The position numbers were made by a program, and so were the translations under genes. From positions 1 through 64,000 of the forward strand of contig DASXVO010000007.1 of the NCBI GenBank assembly GCA_036504215.1: DNA of 64,000 nt, read 5' to 3'. This DNA is from Vicinamibacterales bacterium. GTDB lineage: Bacteria > Acidobacteriota > Vicinamibacteria > Vicinamibacterales > Fen-181. Position 1 is the first letter of the stretch. The number at the start of each line of letters is the position of its first letter. The notes under the pieces were generated by a model. It was not told the DNA's origin. It did not search any database and saw only the letters and a list, made by a program, of their open reading frames with translations. Below, in pieces: positions 11,966-21,201 of the stretch.

Positions 11966-12040
11966 AGCCTTCGCCGGGAGCCCGCTGGCTTGCCAGCCGT
12001 GGCCCGAGTGTGGGTCGATCGGACGACTCGAGCGAAGGCT
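11966..12040. repeat. long inverted repeat between ilvC and tRNA-Leu
   Basis: AGCCTTCGC (11966-11974) and GCGAAGGCT (12032-12040) form a perfect 9-bp inverted pair, enclosing a second hairpin GCTGGC-TT-GCCAGC. One arm touches the CCA end of the tRNA. It lies between two convergent transcripts and could act as a two-way terminator or 3' processing structure, but it lacks a U-run. Confidence 0.4.
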
Positions 12041-12126
12041 GGTGGGCGAGGCGGGAGTCGAACCCGCACGTCCTTTCGGACACAAGATCCTAAGTCTTGC
12101 GCGGATGCCAGTTTCGCCACTCGCCC
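12040..12126 (-). tRNA. tRNA-Leu (anticodon UAG)
   Basis: The minus strand gives an 87-nt class II tRNA with encoded CCA. The acceptor stem GGGCGAG pairs with CTCGCCC; the anticodon stem CAAGA/TCTTG encloses the loop CTTAGGA with anticodon TAG; a long variable arm (TGTCCGAAAGGACGT) and T-arm GCGGGTTCGACTCCCGC follow. The D-arm and long variable arm fit tRNA-Leu, decoding CUA and other CUN codons. Confidence 0.95.
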
Positions 12127-12162
12127 GTGCCCGATAGGCTAGCACGGGCACGTGGTTCGAGC

Positions 12163-13620
12163 CTACATCCCGTCGACGATTCGGCAGAGCCGATCGCCCT
12201 TCGGAGCGTCGATCAGCTTCAGCCTGCCGCACTCCGCCCGCGCCAGGTCGCGCTCGCCGCTCGCCGCATAGGCAACGCCGAGGCCGAAGTGGGCCTTCAC
12301 GAGGTTGGGTGCCAGCGCGAGGGCCCGCTTCAAGGCCGCGACGGCGGAGGTGTAGTCCTTCAGATCGAAGTAGGCGACGCCCAGGCTCGCCGGCACATCG
12401 GGGTCGGTGGGCACGAGCCGCTCCGCCCGCGCGAAGGCGTCCACCGCCTCATCGTACCGCCCCAATGCGACACAGGCGATGCCGAGGTTCTTCAGCGCGC
12501 CGACGTGGGCCTGGTTCAGCCGCAACGTGGCCTGGTAGGCGGCGTATTCGTCTTCGTAGCGCCCGAGCCGCCCGTAGACGTTGCCCAGGTTGAACTGCGA
12601 CTCGGCGTCCCCGGGCCTGGTCCTCACCACCTCCCGGAACTCCAACGCGGCATCTGCGAGACGGGCCGCATCGACCAACTCGACGGCCAGTTCGTGGTGG
12701 AACCGTGCATTGTGCGGTTGGGCTTCCGACGCCTTCCGCCAGGCTGCGAGGGCGAGTTCGCGGTGTCCGTCCTCGCGGTGGCAGGCGGCGAGGGCCGCCC
12801 AGGCGTCGCCATCCACCGGATCGAGTGCGACGGCCCGGATGAACACGTCGCGCGCGTCCTGATGGCGTCCTTCGAGGGCCGCACGCAGACCCTGCTGGAA
12901 CAACCGCTGATGCTCGGTGGGATCGGTGCGGATGGACGCTCCGGACCACTCTGGGAGCGTCAGCGGGCCGACCGACGACATCCTCGCCAGACGCTCCGAG
13001 GCGACGAGGAAACAGAAGGCGTCGTGCTCGACCTCGCGGGTTGCCAGGACGCCGACGAGCCTTCCTTCCGTATCCACCACCGGGCTTCCGCCAGCCGCGC
13101 CATCGAGCGAACCGGTCACCCGGTGAACGGGGCCGATGCCGGGAAGGTCGACGACGGCCTGGACGACGACTTCACGTGGAGGCGCCTCGAGATCGAGCGC
13201 CGCAAGACGGCCATCCGCCCGACCGTTGCGCGTCGCCCGCGGTGAGAGCGCCGGGGGGGCACCGTCGGGCAGATCGACCGCCACGAGGATGAGTCCGGCG
13301 CGCGGGTCTTCGGCGAGCACTGCCGTGACACGCTGCTCGCGTCCGGCGTAGAGCACGGACGCCTGGCGCGCGCCTCGGAGCAGCCGCGCGGGCACCAGCA
13401 GCCGTCCGATGTCCGTGAAGACCCCGATGCCGGACGCGACGCGGTTGCCGACACCGTCCAGTGCGAAGACGCGGACGACGGACGATCGCGCACGCTCGAC
13501 GCGGGGCTGGGCCGTCAGTGGTGCCGTCAGCCCGAGCGACAGGATGGAGCATCCGAACGCGACGAGGCGGCGCCGAACGCCATGTGCGGATCCCGATCGC
13601 GGTGCGGGAATGGAGATCAC
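12163..13620 (-). CDS. exported pseudo-protease (trypsin-like fold)-TPR protein
   Basis: A 485-residue protein with a signal-like N-terminus (VRRRLVAFGCSILSLGLTAPLTAQ), a region resembling an HtrA-type trypsin domain (about 42-215) and tandem TPR units (about 235-470). All three catalytic positions look lost: VPARLL (76-81) stands where TNAHVV is expected, RAGLIL (107-112) where DLALL is expected, and DGAAGGSP (173-180) where GNSGGP is expected. It is thus probably a binding module, not a protease. GTG 13620 is chosen because GAGAGGGG lies seven bases upstream and the signal peptide begins there; the frame is open to 13761. Role unknown, perhaps periplasmic scaffold. Confidence 0.75.
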   Translation of the reverse strand: MISIPAPRSGSAHGVRRRLVAFGCSILSLGLTAPLTAQPRVERARSSVVRVFALDGVGNRVASGIGVFTDIGRLLVPARLLRGARQASVLYAGREQRVTAVLAEDPRAGLILVAVDLPDGAPPALSPRATRNGRADGRLAALDLEAPPREVVVQAVVDLPGIGPVHRVTGSLDGAAGGSPVVDTEGRLVGVLATREVEHDAFCFLVASERLARMSSVGPLTLPEWSGASIRTDPTEHQRLFQQGLRAALEGRHQDARDVFIRAVALDPVDGDAWAALAACHREDGHRELALAAWRKASEAQPHNARFHHELAVELVDAARLADAALEFREVVRTRPGDAESQFNLGNVYGRLGRYEDEYAAYQATLRLNQAHVGALKNLGIACVALGRYDEAVDAFARAERLVPTDPDVPASLGVAYFDLKDYTSAVAALKRALALAPNLVKAHFGLGVAYAASGERDLARAECGRLKLIDAPKGDRLCRIVDGM

Positions 13621-13825
13621 GGGTACACCCCTCTCATCGAGGTGGAAGCCTTCGGGCTGTTGTCCGGTGGCGCAAGCCGCTGGGCTTGCAGTGCTGGCTG
13701 TCGGGCGAGTCGGAGAGGGGGCGAATGGCCCAAGGATAGGGATGCGCGCGCCGTGCGTCAAGCACAGCAGGAGCGAATTGATACCGACTTCGGATCCCGT
13801 TTATGACAGCGGCGGGTGCGAGAGG

Positions 13826-14635
13826 CTAGACGCGTCGGAACTTGCGGGCGACGCGTGCCAGCACGCGGTTCAGCAGCCATTCGGGAGTGTAGCGGGCCAA
13901 CTGCACGAGCGCGCGGTTTCGAAAGCCGTTCACATGGACGATGTCCCCGCGCATGACCGCGTCGAAGGCCTGCCGAGCCACCGTGTCGGCATCCATCCAC
14001 ATCCAGGGCGGCAACTGTTTCACCTGCGGCCGCATGCCGTTGACGTCGTGGAATTCGCTGTACGTGAAGCCCGGGCAGAGCGCGGTGACATGGATGTCGT
14101 ACGGGAGGAGTTCGAGCGCGAGCGACTGCGAGAACTTGACGACGAGCGCCTTCACCGCACCGTAGAGCGTGTGGCCGGCGGATCCGGGCACGAGGCCCGC
14201 GACCGACCCCACGTTGATGATCCACCCGCGCCGGCGCGACACCATTCCTGGCGCGAACCGATGACACAACTCGGCCAGCGCCGTGACCATCACCTGGATG
14301 AACTGGCGGTGGGCGTCCCAGCTCGAATGGAGGAATCCACCCGGCAACCCGTAGCCGGCGTTGTTGACGAGCGCGTCAACCGTCAGGCCGTGGTGCTCGA
14401 CCTCGGCCGCGATGTGGGCGGGGGCGTCCGGGTCGGCAAGGTCGGCCGCGATCACGTGCACCGCCCGCCCATACCGCGTTCGCAGTTCCTGCGCGAGCGC
14501 CTCGAGGCGATCCGCGCGTCGAGCCGTCAGGATCAGATCGAACCCATTGGCCGCGAACACGCGGGCCAGTGCCGCCCCGATGCCGGCCGATGCCCCGGTG
14601 ATGAGGGCTGTCCGTGCCGAACGTGAGTCAGCCAT
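13826..14635 (-). CDS. short-chain dehydrogenase/reductase
   Basis: Classical SDR of 269 residues with the NAD(P) motif TGASAGIG (14-21), the structural NNAG, a catalytic serine in INVGSVAG and the YxxxK active site in YGAVK. The tail (WMDADTVARQAFDAVMRG) resembles SDRs of the DltE/YqjQ-like group acting on lipophilic substrates. The substrate is unknown. It lies 13 bases downstream of the OPT transporter stop on the same strand, so it may be co-transcribed with it. Confidence 0.9.
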   Translation of the reverse strand: MADSRSARTALITGASAGIGAALARVFAANGFDLILTARRADRLEALAQELRTRYGRAVHVIAADLADPDAPAHIAAEVEHHGLTVDALVNNAGYGLPGGFLHSSWDAHRQFIQVMVTALAELCHRFAPGMVSRRRGWIINVGSVAGLVPGSAGHTLYGAVKALVVKFSQSLALELLPYDIHVTALCPGFTYSEFHDVNGMRPQVKQLPPWMWMDADTVARQAFDAVMRGDIVHVNGFRNRALVQLARYTPEWLLNRVLARVARKFRRV

Positions 14636-14648
14636 ACGCGCCCAGACC

Positions 14649-16667
14649 CTACCTCTCCTTCGTTGACACGAACCAGAGGTAGGCGCAGACTGCCGAGAAG
14701 AGGACGAGCGACACGGTTTGCGACACGGGCTCGCTGTCGAAGAACGGCGTCTTGATCAGGTCCTCCGAATACCACGAGAACATCCGCAGTCCGGCGCCGA
14801 TCATCCCCCCGAGGGCACCGCCCGCCATGAAGCCCGAGGCGATGATGACGCCGCGCTCGCGGATCGAACGTCCGGGCTCGCCGCCGACCCTGTCCGACCT
14901 CTTGTCCACGAAGTGGGCGATTACACCGCCGACGAGCGCCGGCAGGTTCAGCTCGAGCGGCAGGTACATCCCCAGCGCGAACGTCAGCGCGGGCACCTTC
15001 AGCATCTCCATGATGACCGCGATCATCCCGCCGACGCCGAACAGCAGGTAGGCCACGGGCTGCTGGCTCATGAAGCCCTGCACGAGCGCCTTCATGATCG
15101 ACGCCTGCGGCGAGGGCAGCACGGTCCTCATGTCGCCCGGCACCGCATCGCCGAACTGGAACGCCTTCGCGAGGATGACGATGGCGATCCCCGCGGCCAG
15201 CGACGAGGCGATGACCCCGAGGAACTTCACGCGCTCCTGCGCCGCGGGTGTCGAACCGAGCCAGTAGCCGGTCTTCAGATCCGTAATCGTCTGGCCGGAG
15301 ACCGACAGCGCCGTGCAGACCATCCCGGCGATGGCCATCACGAAGAACATCCCCGTCGTGCCCGAGAGCCCGAACTTCAGCAGCACGATCGACGAGATGA
15401 TGATCGTCAGCATCGTCATGCCGGAGACCGGGTTGCGCGCGGTGGTGGCGATCGCGTTCGCGGCGACCGATGCGAAGAAGAACGAGAAGACGAGCGTCAT
15501 CACCAGGCCAACGATCAACACCGTCGGCCCCGACGACAGTTGCGCGAAGAAGATGCCGATGGCGATCGTGGCGAGCGCGACACCGAGGAGGATGGCGACG
15601 ATCGGCACGTCTCGATCCGTCCGCTCGAACGCGCTGGAACCTTCGCCGCGGCGGAACGCCTTGAAGGCAATCGAGAAGGAGCCGACGACGACCCGCAGCG
15701 ACTTGGCGATCCCGAAGATGCCGGCCGTGGCGATGGCGCCGACGCCGATGAAGCGCACGTAGCCACGGAAGATCTGGTTCGCGTCCATTTGCGCGATCGG
15801 CAGCGTGCCCGGGTAGACGGAGTCGATCGTCAGGTGGCTGCCGATCATCCAGATCAGCGGCACGAGCACGAAGTTCGACAGGACGCCTCCGGCGACGAGG
15901 ATCATCGACGAACGGAGCCCCATCACGTAGCCGAGGCCCAGGATGAACACCTGCGCGTCGAAGCGGGTGAACATCCGCGCCTTGTCACTGAGGCCCTTGA
16001 TGGTGGACAGGAACTGCAGGTCCACGTACTCCTTCCACACCTGGAAGGTGGTGAGGAAGAAGTCGTAGACGCCGGCAATGCCCGTGGCGATCAGCAGCAG
16101 CTTGGCCTGCGAACCGCCCTTCTCGCCGGTGACGATGACCTCGGTGATCGCCGTGGCCTCCGGATACGGCAACTGGCCGTGCATCTCCTGCACGAAGTAG
16201 CGGCGGAGCGGAATGAGGAAGAGGACGCCGAGACAGCCGCCCGCCACGCAGATGAGCACCGTCTGCACCGGGTGTGGGTCGAGCTTCAGGATGTAGAGCG
16301 CCGGCAGGGTGAAGGCGGCCCCCGCCACGACGGCGCCCGATGTGCCGCCGATCCCCGTCAGGATCACGTTCTCGAGGATCGTCGAACGGCGGCGGTAGAC
16401 GCGTGCGAGGCCGATCGCGAGGATCGAAATCGGTATCGACGCTTCCATGACCTGCCCGACCTTCAGGCCCGAGTAGGCGGATGCCAGCGTGAAGATGACG
16501 CACAGGAACAGGCCCCAGAGCACCGCCCGCCCCGTCGCCTCGGGCATCGCCGCACGGGCCGGGACGATCGGCTCGTACCGCCCGCCTGGCGCGAGGGGCT
16601 TGTACGCGTTGTCGGGAAGCCGGGAGGTATCGAAGCCGGATGCATCCGCAGCGTCTGTCGTGCGCAT
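14649..16667 (-). CDS. OPT-family oligopeptide transporter
   Basis: A 672-residue polytopic membrane protein, with roughly 14-16 hydrophobic segments, of the OPT family (prokaryotic branch). Typical blocks include SAYSGLKVGQVMEASIPISI near the first membrane span, QLPYPEATAITEVIVTGEKGG, and NPVSGMTMLTIIISS. Members import oligopeptides or metal-chelate compounds by proton symport; the substrate here is unknown. An approximately 60-residue soluble N-terminal tail precedes the membrane part. It lies upstream of the SDR gene and downstream of a small membrane protein plus symporter. Confidence 0.9.
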   Translation of the reverse strand: MRTTDAADASGFDTSRLPDNAYKPLAPGGRYEPIVPARAAMPEATGRAVLWGLFLCVIFTLASAYSGLKVGQVMEASIPISILAIGLARVYRRRSTILENVILTGIGGTSGAVVAGAAFTLPALYILKLDPHPVQTVLICVAGGCLGVLFLIPLRRYFVQEMHGQLPYPEATAITEVIVTGEKGGSQAKLLLIATGIAGVYDFFLTTFQVWKEYVDLQFLSTIKGLSDKARMFTRFDAQVFILGLGYVMGLRSSMILVAGGVLSNFVLVPLIWMIGSHLTIDSVYPGTLPIAQMDANQIFRGYVRFIGVGAIATAGIFGIAKSLRVVVGSFSIAFKAFRRGEGSSAFERTDRDVPIVAILLGVALATIAIGIFFAQLSSGPTVLIVGLVMTLVFSFFFASVAANAIATTARNPVSGMTMLTIIISSIVLLKFGLSGTTGMFFVMAIAGMVCTALSVSGQTITDLKTGYWLGSTPAAQERVKFLGVIASSLAAGIAIVILAKAFQFGDAVPGDMRTVLPSPQASIMKALVQGFMSQQPVAYLLFGVGGMIAVIMEMLKVPALTFALGMYLPLELNLPALVGGVIAHFVDKRSDRVGGEPGRSIRERGVIIASGFMAGGALGGMIGAGLRMFSWYSEDLIKTPFFDSEPVSQTVSLVLFSAVCAYLWFVSTKER

Positions 16668-16758
16668 GGGACCTCGCAGGAGACGGGGAATCGGGACGAG
16701 TTTCGAGAAAGTCCACCCGGATGGAAGTCGCGGTCCGGAACAGCAGGAACGCCGCCTG

Positions 16759-16965
16759 CTATCCCGCCGTCTTCCGCGCCGACAGCCACGCGGTGCCGAG
16801 CATGAAGCCCGCGAACACGATCAGCACCATCCCCCACCAGAGGTTGACGTTGATGCCGAGCGAGGCTTGGTAGATTGCCGGATCGCTGACGACACCGTAG
16901 CCAACCAGCAGAATGCCGAGCAGGCCGAACAGCAGACCGATCGGAACGCGAAGATCGAGGGACAT
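16759..16965 (-). CDS. small two-helix membrane protein, symporter neighbour
   Basis: A 68-residue protein with two hydrophobic segments: VPIGLLFGLLGILLVGYGVV and LWWGMVLIVFAGFMLGTAWL, separated by SDPAIYQASLGINVN. It begins 58 bases after the sodium:solute symporter on the same strand and precedes the OPT gene. The compact conserved-looking loop and the placement suggest an accessory subunit of the symporter. I do not know an assigned function. Confidence 0.75.
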   Translation of the reverse strand: MSLDLRVPIGLLFGLLGILLVGYGVVSDPAIYQASLGINVNLWWGMVLIVFAGFMLGTAWLSARKTAG

Positions 16966-17023
16966 CGGGACGACCTCACAGGCTGTCGGCGCCGGGCCCT
17001 TGGCTCTGGGCCCTCGGGCGCGG

Positions 17024-18688
17024 TTACCAGAAATACAGGTTCAACGCGATCGACAGCACCAGCACGATGGCGCCGAGGACGAGCGGACGACGGTACCAGG
17101 CCAGCCCTGCGTTCGTCTGCTTCGGGGTGAGCGAGTAGACGAGGCCGACGAGGTCCTTTTCGTCACGCGGCGTCGTGAAGAGGCTGATGACCGTCGTCAG
17201 GAGGAAGCAGCTGGTCCACGCGACGATCGCGCCCCAGAAATTCTGTGCCATGTCGCTCGGGTAGACATGGAGCAGGCCGAGGCGCCCGCCCGCGACGCCG
17301 GTCAGCGCGTAGTGCACCGCCGCGGCGCCCGTTCCGCCCAGCAATCCAAAGAACGCGCCGTTCGGCGTCGTCCGCTTCCAGAACATGCCGAGGAGGAACG
17401 TGGCGAACAGCGGCGCATTGATGAACGAGAAGACGAGTTGGAGAAGATCCATGATGTTGTTGAACATCATGGCGACGTACGCCGTAGCAATGCTGGCGAT
17501 GGTGCCGAAGATTGTCGCCATCCGCGCCATCCACAGGTAGTGCTCGTCCTTGGCCCCGGGTCGGATGTAGGTCTGGTAGATGTCGTACGTCCAGACCGTG
17601 TTGAACGCCGTCACGTTCCCGGCCATGCCGGACATGAAGCTGGCGAGCAGCGCCGCCAGGCCGAGGCCGAGCAGGCCTGACGGATAGAGCTTCTGGAGCA
17701 GCACCGGCAACGCGCGGTTGTAGTCGATCTTGCCGGCCGCGTCCATCAACCCTGCGTCTCCGACCAGGGCGAGGATCACCATCCCGGGCAGGATCACGAG
17801 GAACGGGAAGAACATCTTGGGGATCGCGGCGACGAGCGGCGTGCGCTGGGCGGCGTTCATCGACTTGGCCGCCATGGCGCGCTGGATGACCAGGAAGTCG
17901 GTGCACCAGTAGCCGAACGACAGGACGAAACCGAGCCCCATCGCCATCCCGAACCACTCGACGCCCATCGGGTTGGCTGCCGCGGTCCCGAGGTGTTGCC
18001 AGGAATGCGTGAGCACCCCGGGTTCGAAGCCGCGCGCGGTGGCCACCGTGGCCAGCTTCGCCTGAAGGCCCGGCCACCAGCCCACCGCCTTGAGGCCGAG
18101 CAGCGACAACGGCAGGAAGCCGAAGACGATGAGGAAGAACTGCAGGACCTCGTTGTAGATCGAGCTCGTGAGCCCGCCGAGGAAGGTATAGCCGAGGACG
18201 ACGAACGCCGCGATGATGATGCTGTAGTTGATGTCCCAGCCGAGAAACTGCCGGAAGAGCAGTCCCATCGCATACATGCTGATCCCGGACGAGAAGATCG
18301 TCATCACCGCGAACGAGATCGCGTTGAAGCCGCGCGTCTTCTCGTCGAACCGCAGGCGCAGGTACTCGGGCACCGAGCGTGCGCGGCTGCCGTAGTAGAA
18401 CGGCATCATGAAGACGCCCACGAAGACCATCGCCGGGATTGCCCCGACCCAGTAGAAGTGGCTCGTGAGGATGCCGTACTTCGCGCCGCTCGCCGCCATG
18501 CCGATGACTTCCTGGGCGCCAAGGTTGGCGGAGATGAACGCGAGACCGGTTATCCAGGTGGCCAGGCTGCGTCCCGAGAGCAGGAAGTCGAGGCTCGTGC
18601 GCATGAACCGCTTGAGCGCGACGCCGATGCCGAGGACGAACACGAAGTAGAGCGCGATGACCGCGTAGTCGATGGCGTGCAGCTGCAT
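17024..18688 (-). CDS. sodium:solute symporter (SSS family, SGLT-like)
   Basis: A 554-residue inner-membrane symporter of the LeuT-fold SSS family. It begins with YAVIALYFVFVLGIGVALK and has the family blocks SGRSLATWITGLAFISANLGAQEVIGM and GLTSSIYNEVLQFFL, about 13-14 membrane spans. The resemblance is to the sodium/sugar branch. ATG 18688 is chosen because GGAG lies about seven bases upstream and the first membrane helix follows; the frame extends to 18790 without support. The substrate is not determinable. It is divergent from pepT and followed by the 68-residue membrane protein. Confidence 0.92.
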   Translation of the reverse strand: MQLHAIDYAVIALYFVFVLGIGVALKRFMRTSLDFLLSGRSLATWITGLAFISANLGAQEVIGMAASGAKYGILTSHFYWVGAIPAMVFVGVFMMPFYYGSRARSVPEYLRLRFDEKTRGFNAISFAVMTIFSSGISMYAMGLLFRQFLGWDINYSIIIAAFVVLGYTFLGGLTSSIYNEVLQFFLIVFGFLPLSLLGLKAVGWWPGLQAKLATVATARGFEPGVLTHSWQHLGTAAANPMGVEWFGMAMGLGFVLSFGYWCTDFLVIQRAMAAKSMNAAQRTPLVAAIPKMFFPFLVILPGMVILALVGDAGLMDAAGKIDYNRALPVLLQKLYPSGLLGLGLAALLASFMSGMAGNVTAFNTVWTYDIYQTYIRPGAKDEHYLWMARMATIFGTIASIATAYVAMMFNNIMDLLQLVFSFINAPLFATFLLGMFWKRTTPNGAFFGLLGGTGAAAVHYALTGVAGGRLGLLHVYPSDMAQNFWGAIVAWTSCFLLTTVISLFTTPRDEKDLVGLVYSLTPKQTNAGLAWYRRPLVLGAIVLVLSIALNLYFW

Positions 18689-18791
18689 GCGGCGTCTCCA
18701 GGGGATGCCGTTCGGTTCAGCGCATTCTATACGCAGCCGGGGCGCGGTGTTGCAATCATCCGTGCAGGGTGGCCATACTGGTGCCCGCACA

Positions 18792-18855
18792 GAGTGGGAT
18801 GGGCGTCTCGCCCGTCCGGAGTCGAGTGGGATGGGCGTCTCGCCCGTCCGGAGTC
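18792..18855. repeat. two 32-bp direct repeats with internal palindrome, before pepT
   Basis: Identical 32-bp copies at 18792-18823 and 18824-18855 start GAGTGGGATGGGCGTCTCG. Each contains the near-palindrome GGGCGTCTCGCCC. They lie between the divergent symporter and pepT and end five bases before the pepT ribosome binding site. The same sequence family occurs in the insertion inside engB. Confidence 0.85.
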
Positions 18856-18873
18856 CTTTCGAGGAGGACCGTC

Positions 18874-20130
18874 ATGCCCGCACGAGAGTCCCTGCTCGAT
18901 CGCTTCTGCCGGTACGTCCGCGTCGACACGCAGTCGAGCGATACCTCAGCATCGTATCCATCGACCGAGAAACAGAAGGACCTGTTGCGCGTGCTGGTGG
19001 ATGACCTGAAGGCCGCCGGCCTGGCCGATGCCGCCATGGACGAGTTCGGCTACGTGATGGCCACGCTGCCGTCGAATGTCCCCGCGGGACACGCCGCGTA
19101 CGGCAAGGTGCCGACGATCGGCCTTCTCGCCCACGTGGACACGTATCACGAGGTGTCGGGCACCGGCGTGAAGCCGCAGGTCCACCGCGACTACGACGGC
19201 GGCGATATCGTTCTTCCGGGCGATCCCGCGGTGGTGATCCGGGCCGCCGACGAGCCCGCCCTCGTAGCCTGCAAGGGAATGACCATCGTCACGGCCGATG
19301 GCACGACGCTCCTTGGAGCCGACGACAAGGCCGGCGTCTCGGAGATCCTCGAGGTGCTGTGGCGGCTCCAGGAGGACCCCGCCCGGATCCACGGAACCAT
19401 CCGGGTGGCCTTCACGCCAGACGAGGAAGTGGGACGGGGCACCGAGCACTTCGATGCGAAGAGATTCGGTGCGACCTACGCCTACACTGTCGATGGATCG
19501 GGCGTCGGCGAGATCGAGAGCGAGACCTTCTGCGCCGACTCGGCCAGCGTCGTCGTGCAGGGCGCCGACGTCCACCCCGGCTACGCGAAGGGGAAGATGA
19601 TCAACGCCGTGCGCGTGCTGGCGGACATCATCACCATGCTGCCGCAGCATCGCACCCCTGAGACGACCGAGAAGCGCGAAGGCTATCTGCACCCGACCAC
19701 CATCAGCGGCAACGTGTCGGAGGCGAAGGCACAGTTCATCGTGCGCGACTTCACCGAGGACGGCCTGCACGAACTCGAGGGCATGCTGAAGGCGGCCGCG
19801 GCGTGGGCCGAGCGGAAGCACGCTGGCGCGAAGGTCGCGGTCGAGGTCAAGGAATCGTACCGAAACATGAAGTACGTGCTCGACCAGCACCCACACGTGA
19901 TGGCGCATGCCGAGGAGGCGATCCGCCGGGCCGGCCTCGAGGTGAAACGGTCGTCCATTCGCGGCGGCACCGACGGCGCGCGGCTCACGTTCATGGGCAT
20001 CCCGACGCCGAACCTCTTCGACGGAAGCATGAACTTCCACGGCAAGAAGGAATGGGTGCCGCTCGAGTGGATGGACAAGGCCGTCGAGACGATTCTGCAC
20101 CTGACGGATGTCTGGGTGGAACGATCATGA
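18874..20130 (+). CDS. pepT: peptidase T (tripeptide aminopeptidase, M20B)
   Basis: A 418-residue zinc aminopeptidase removing N-terminal residues from tripeptides in the cytosol. Metal ligands and catalytic residues are visible: His and Asp in LLAHVDT, Asp in GADDKAG, Glu-Glu in FTPDEEVGRG, Asp in VDGSGVGE, and the C-terminal His in MNFHGKKEW. ATG 18874 has GAGGAGG six bases upstream; the longer frame from 18769 runs through the repeats and is rejected. The stop overlaps the ATG of the next gene (ATGA), so the two are translationally coupled. Confidence 0.95.
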   Translation: MPARESLLDRFCRYVRVDTQSSDTSASYPSTEKQKDLLRVLVDDLKAAGLADAAMDEFGYVMATLPSNVPAGHAAYGKVPTIGLLAHVDTYHEVSGTGVKPQVHRDYDGGDIVLPGDPAVVIRAADEPALVACKGMTIVTADGTTLLGADDKAGVSEILEVLWRLQEDPARIHGTIRVAFTPDEEVGRGTEHFDAKRFGATYAYTVDGSGVGEIESETFCADSASVVVQGADVHPGYAKGKMINAVRVLADIITMLPQHRTPETTEKREGYLHPTTISGNVSEAKAQFIVRDFTEDGLHELEGMLKAAAAWAERKHAGAKVAVEVKESYRNMKYVLDQHPHVMAHAEEAIRRAGLEVKRSSIRGGTDGARLTFMGIPTPNLFDGSMNFHGKKEWVPLEWMDKAVETILHLTDVWVERS

Positions 20131-21194
20131 CCTCTCTCGCACCGTACATGCAGTGGGCGAAGCAGCACGAGCGGGCCCGCCTCAGCCTGTCGGGGAGCAA
20201 TCTCCTCCACTGCGAACTCTCGGACCTGCCGGGCGCCCATCAGGCACTCGAGCTGCACGGCGACAACGACAACGGCTACCGTCCGCTGATCGAGGCGATT
20301 GCCGCGCGCTACGGCGTGACCCCGGAGATGATCGCCACCGCGCAGGGGACGTCGGGAGCGAACTTCCTGGTGTTCGCCGCGCTGTTGCGGTCCGGAGACG
20401 AGGTGCTCGTCGAGCGGCCCGGCTACGATCCGCTCTTCGGACCGGCCGCGCTGATCGGCGCGCGTGTGACACGGTTCGACCGCCGCTTCGAGGACGCCTA
20501 TCGCCTGAATCCAGACGCCGTGCGCGCGGCCATCACGCCGAAGACGCGGCTCGTCGTCGTCACCAACACGCACAATCCGACCGGTGCGCTGGCTGACGAG
20601 GCGGATCTCGACGAGGTTGGACGGATCGCGGAGGACCACGGAGCACGCGTGCTCGTGGATGAAGTCTATCTGGACTCCGTGCCGGGCGCCCGCACACCGG
20701 CCGCGGCGCGTGCGCCCGTGTTCATCACCACGAACAGCCTGACGAAGAGCTACGGCTTGGCGGGCTTGCGGTGCGGCTGGGCGATCGCGGCGCCCGACGT
20801 CGCCGAACGCGTGCGGCGTGCGCGCGACATCGTCGACGGCACGGGAGCGTTCCCGGCGGAGCGGCTGTCTGTGCTCGCGTTCGAGCACCTCGATCGGCTG
20901 AAGGCGAGGGCGCGATTGATTCTCGACGCGAACGGGGCGGCCGTCCGGAGCTTCCTGGCCGCGCACCCGGAACTCGAATGCGTCCTTCCACTGGGCGGCA
21001 CGGTTGTCTTCCCCCGTATCCGCGGTGTGAAGGACGCGGATCCGTTCGTCGATCGGCTGAAGCGCGAGTACGAAGTGGACCTCGTGCCCGGCCGGTTCTT
21101 CCAGGCGCCGGCCCACTTCCGTCTCGGCTTCGGTGGCCGCGCCGAGGTGCTCGCCGAGGCGCTGCCACGTCTCGGGGCGGCGCTGGGATCCTGA
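20127..21194 (+). CDS. PLP-dependent aminotransferase, class I/II
   Basis: A 355-residue fold-type I aminotransferase. The PLP lysine lies in TNSLTKSYGLAGLRCGW, with the upstream Asn/Pro block TNTHNPTG and the Asp/Tyr of VDEVYLD. It starts inside the pepT stop codon, indicating coupling; a peptide-derived amino acid may be its substrate, but that is inference. The downstream response regulator gene converges, with seven bases between stops. Confidence 0.9.
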   Translation: MTSLAPYMQWAKQHERARLSLSGSNLLHCELSDLPGAHQALELHGDNDNGYRPLIEAIAARYGVTPEMIATAQGTSGANFLVFAALLRSGDEVLVERPGYDPLFGPAALIGARVTRFDRRFEDAYRLNPDAVRAAITPKTRLVVVTNTHNPTGALADEADLDEVGRIAEDHGARVLVDEVYLDSVPGARTPAAARAPVFITTNSLTKSYGLAGLRCGWAIAAPDVAERVRRARDIVDGTGAFPAERLSVLAFEHLDRLKARARLILDANGAAVRSFLAAHPELECVLPLGGTVVFPRIRGVKDADPFVDRLKREYEVDLVPGRFFQAPAHFRLGFGGRAEVLAEALPRLGAALGS

Positions 21195-21201
21195 CCCTCG
21201 G

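Noticed and set aside
11966-12126. Integrated element at the tRNA-Leu gene
   Set aside because: The inverted repeat at the tRNA 3' end suggested an attachment site, but no integrase, no second tRNA fragment and no foreign gene content are nearby.
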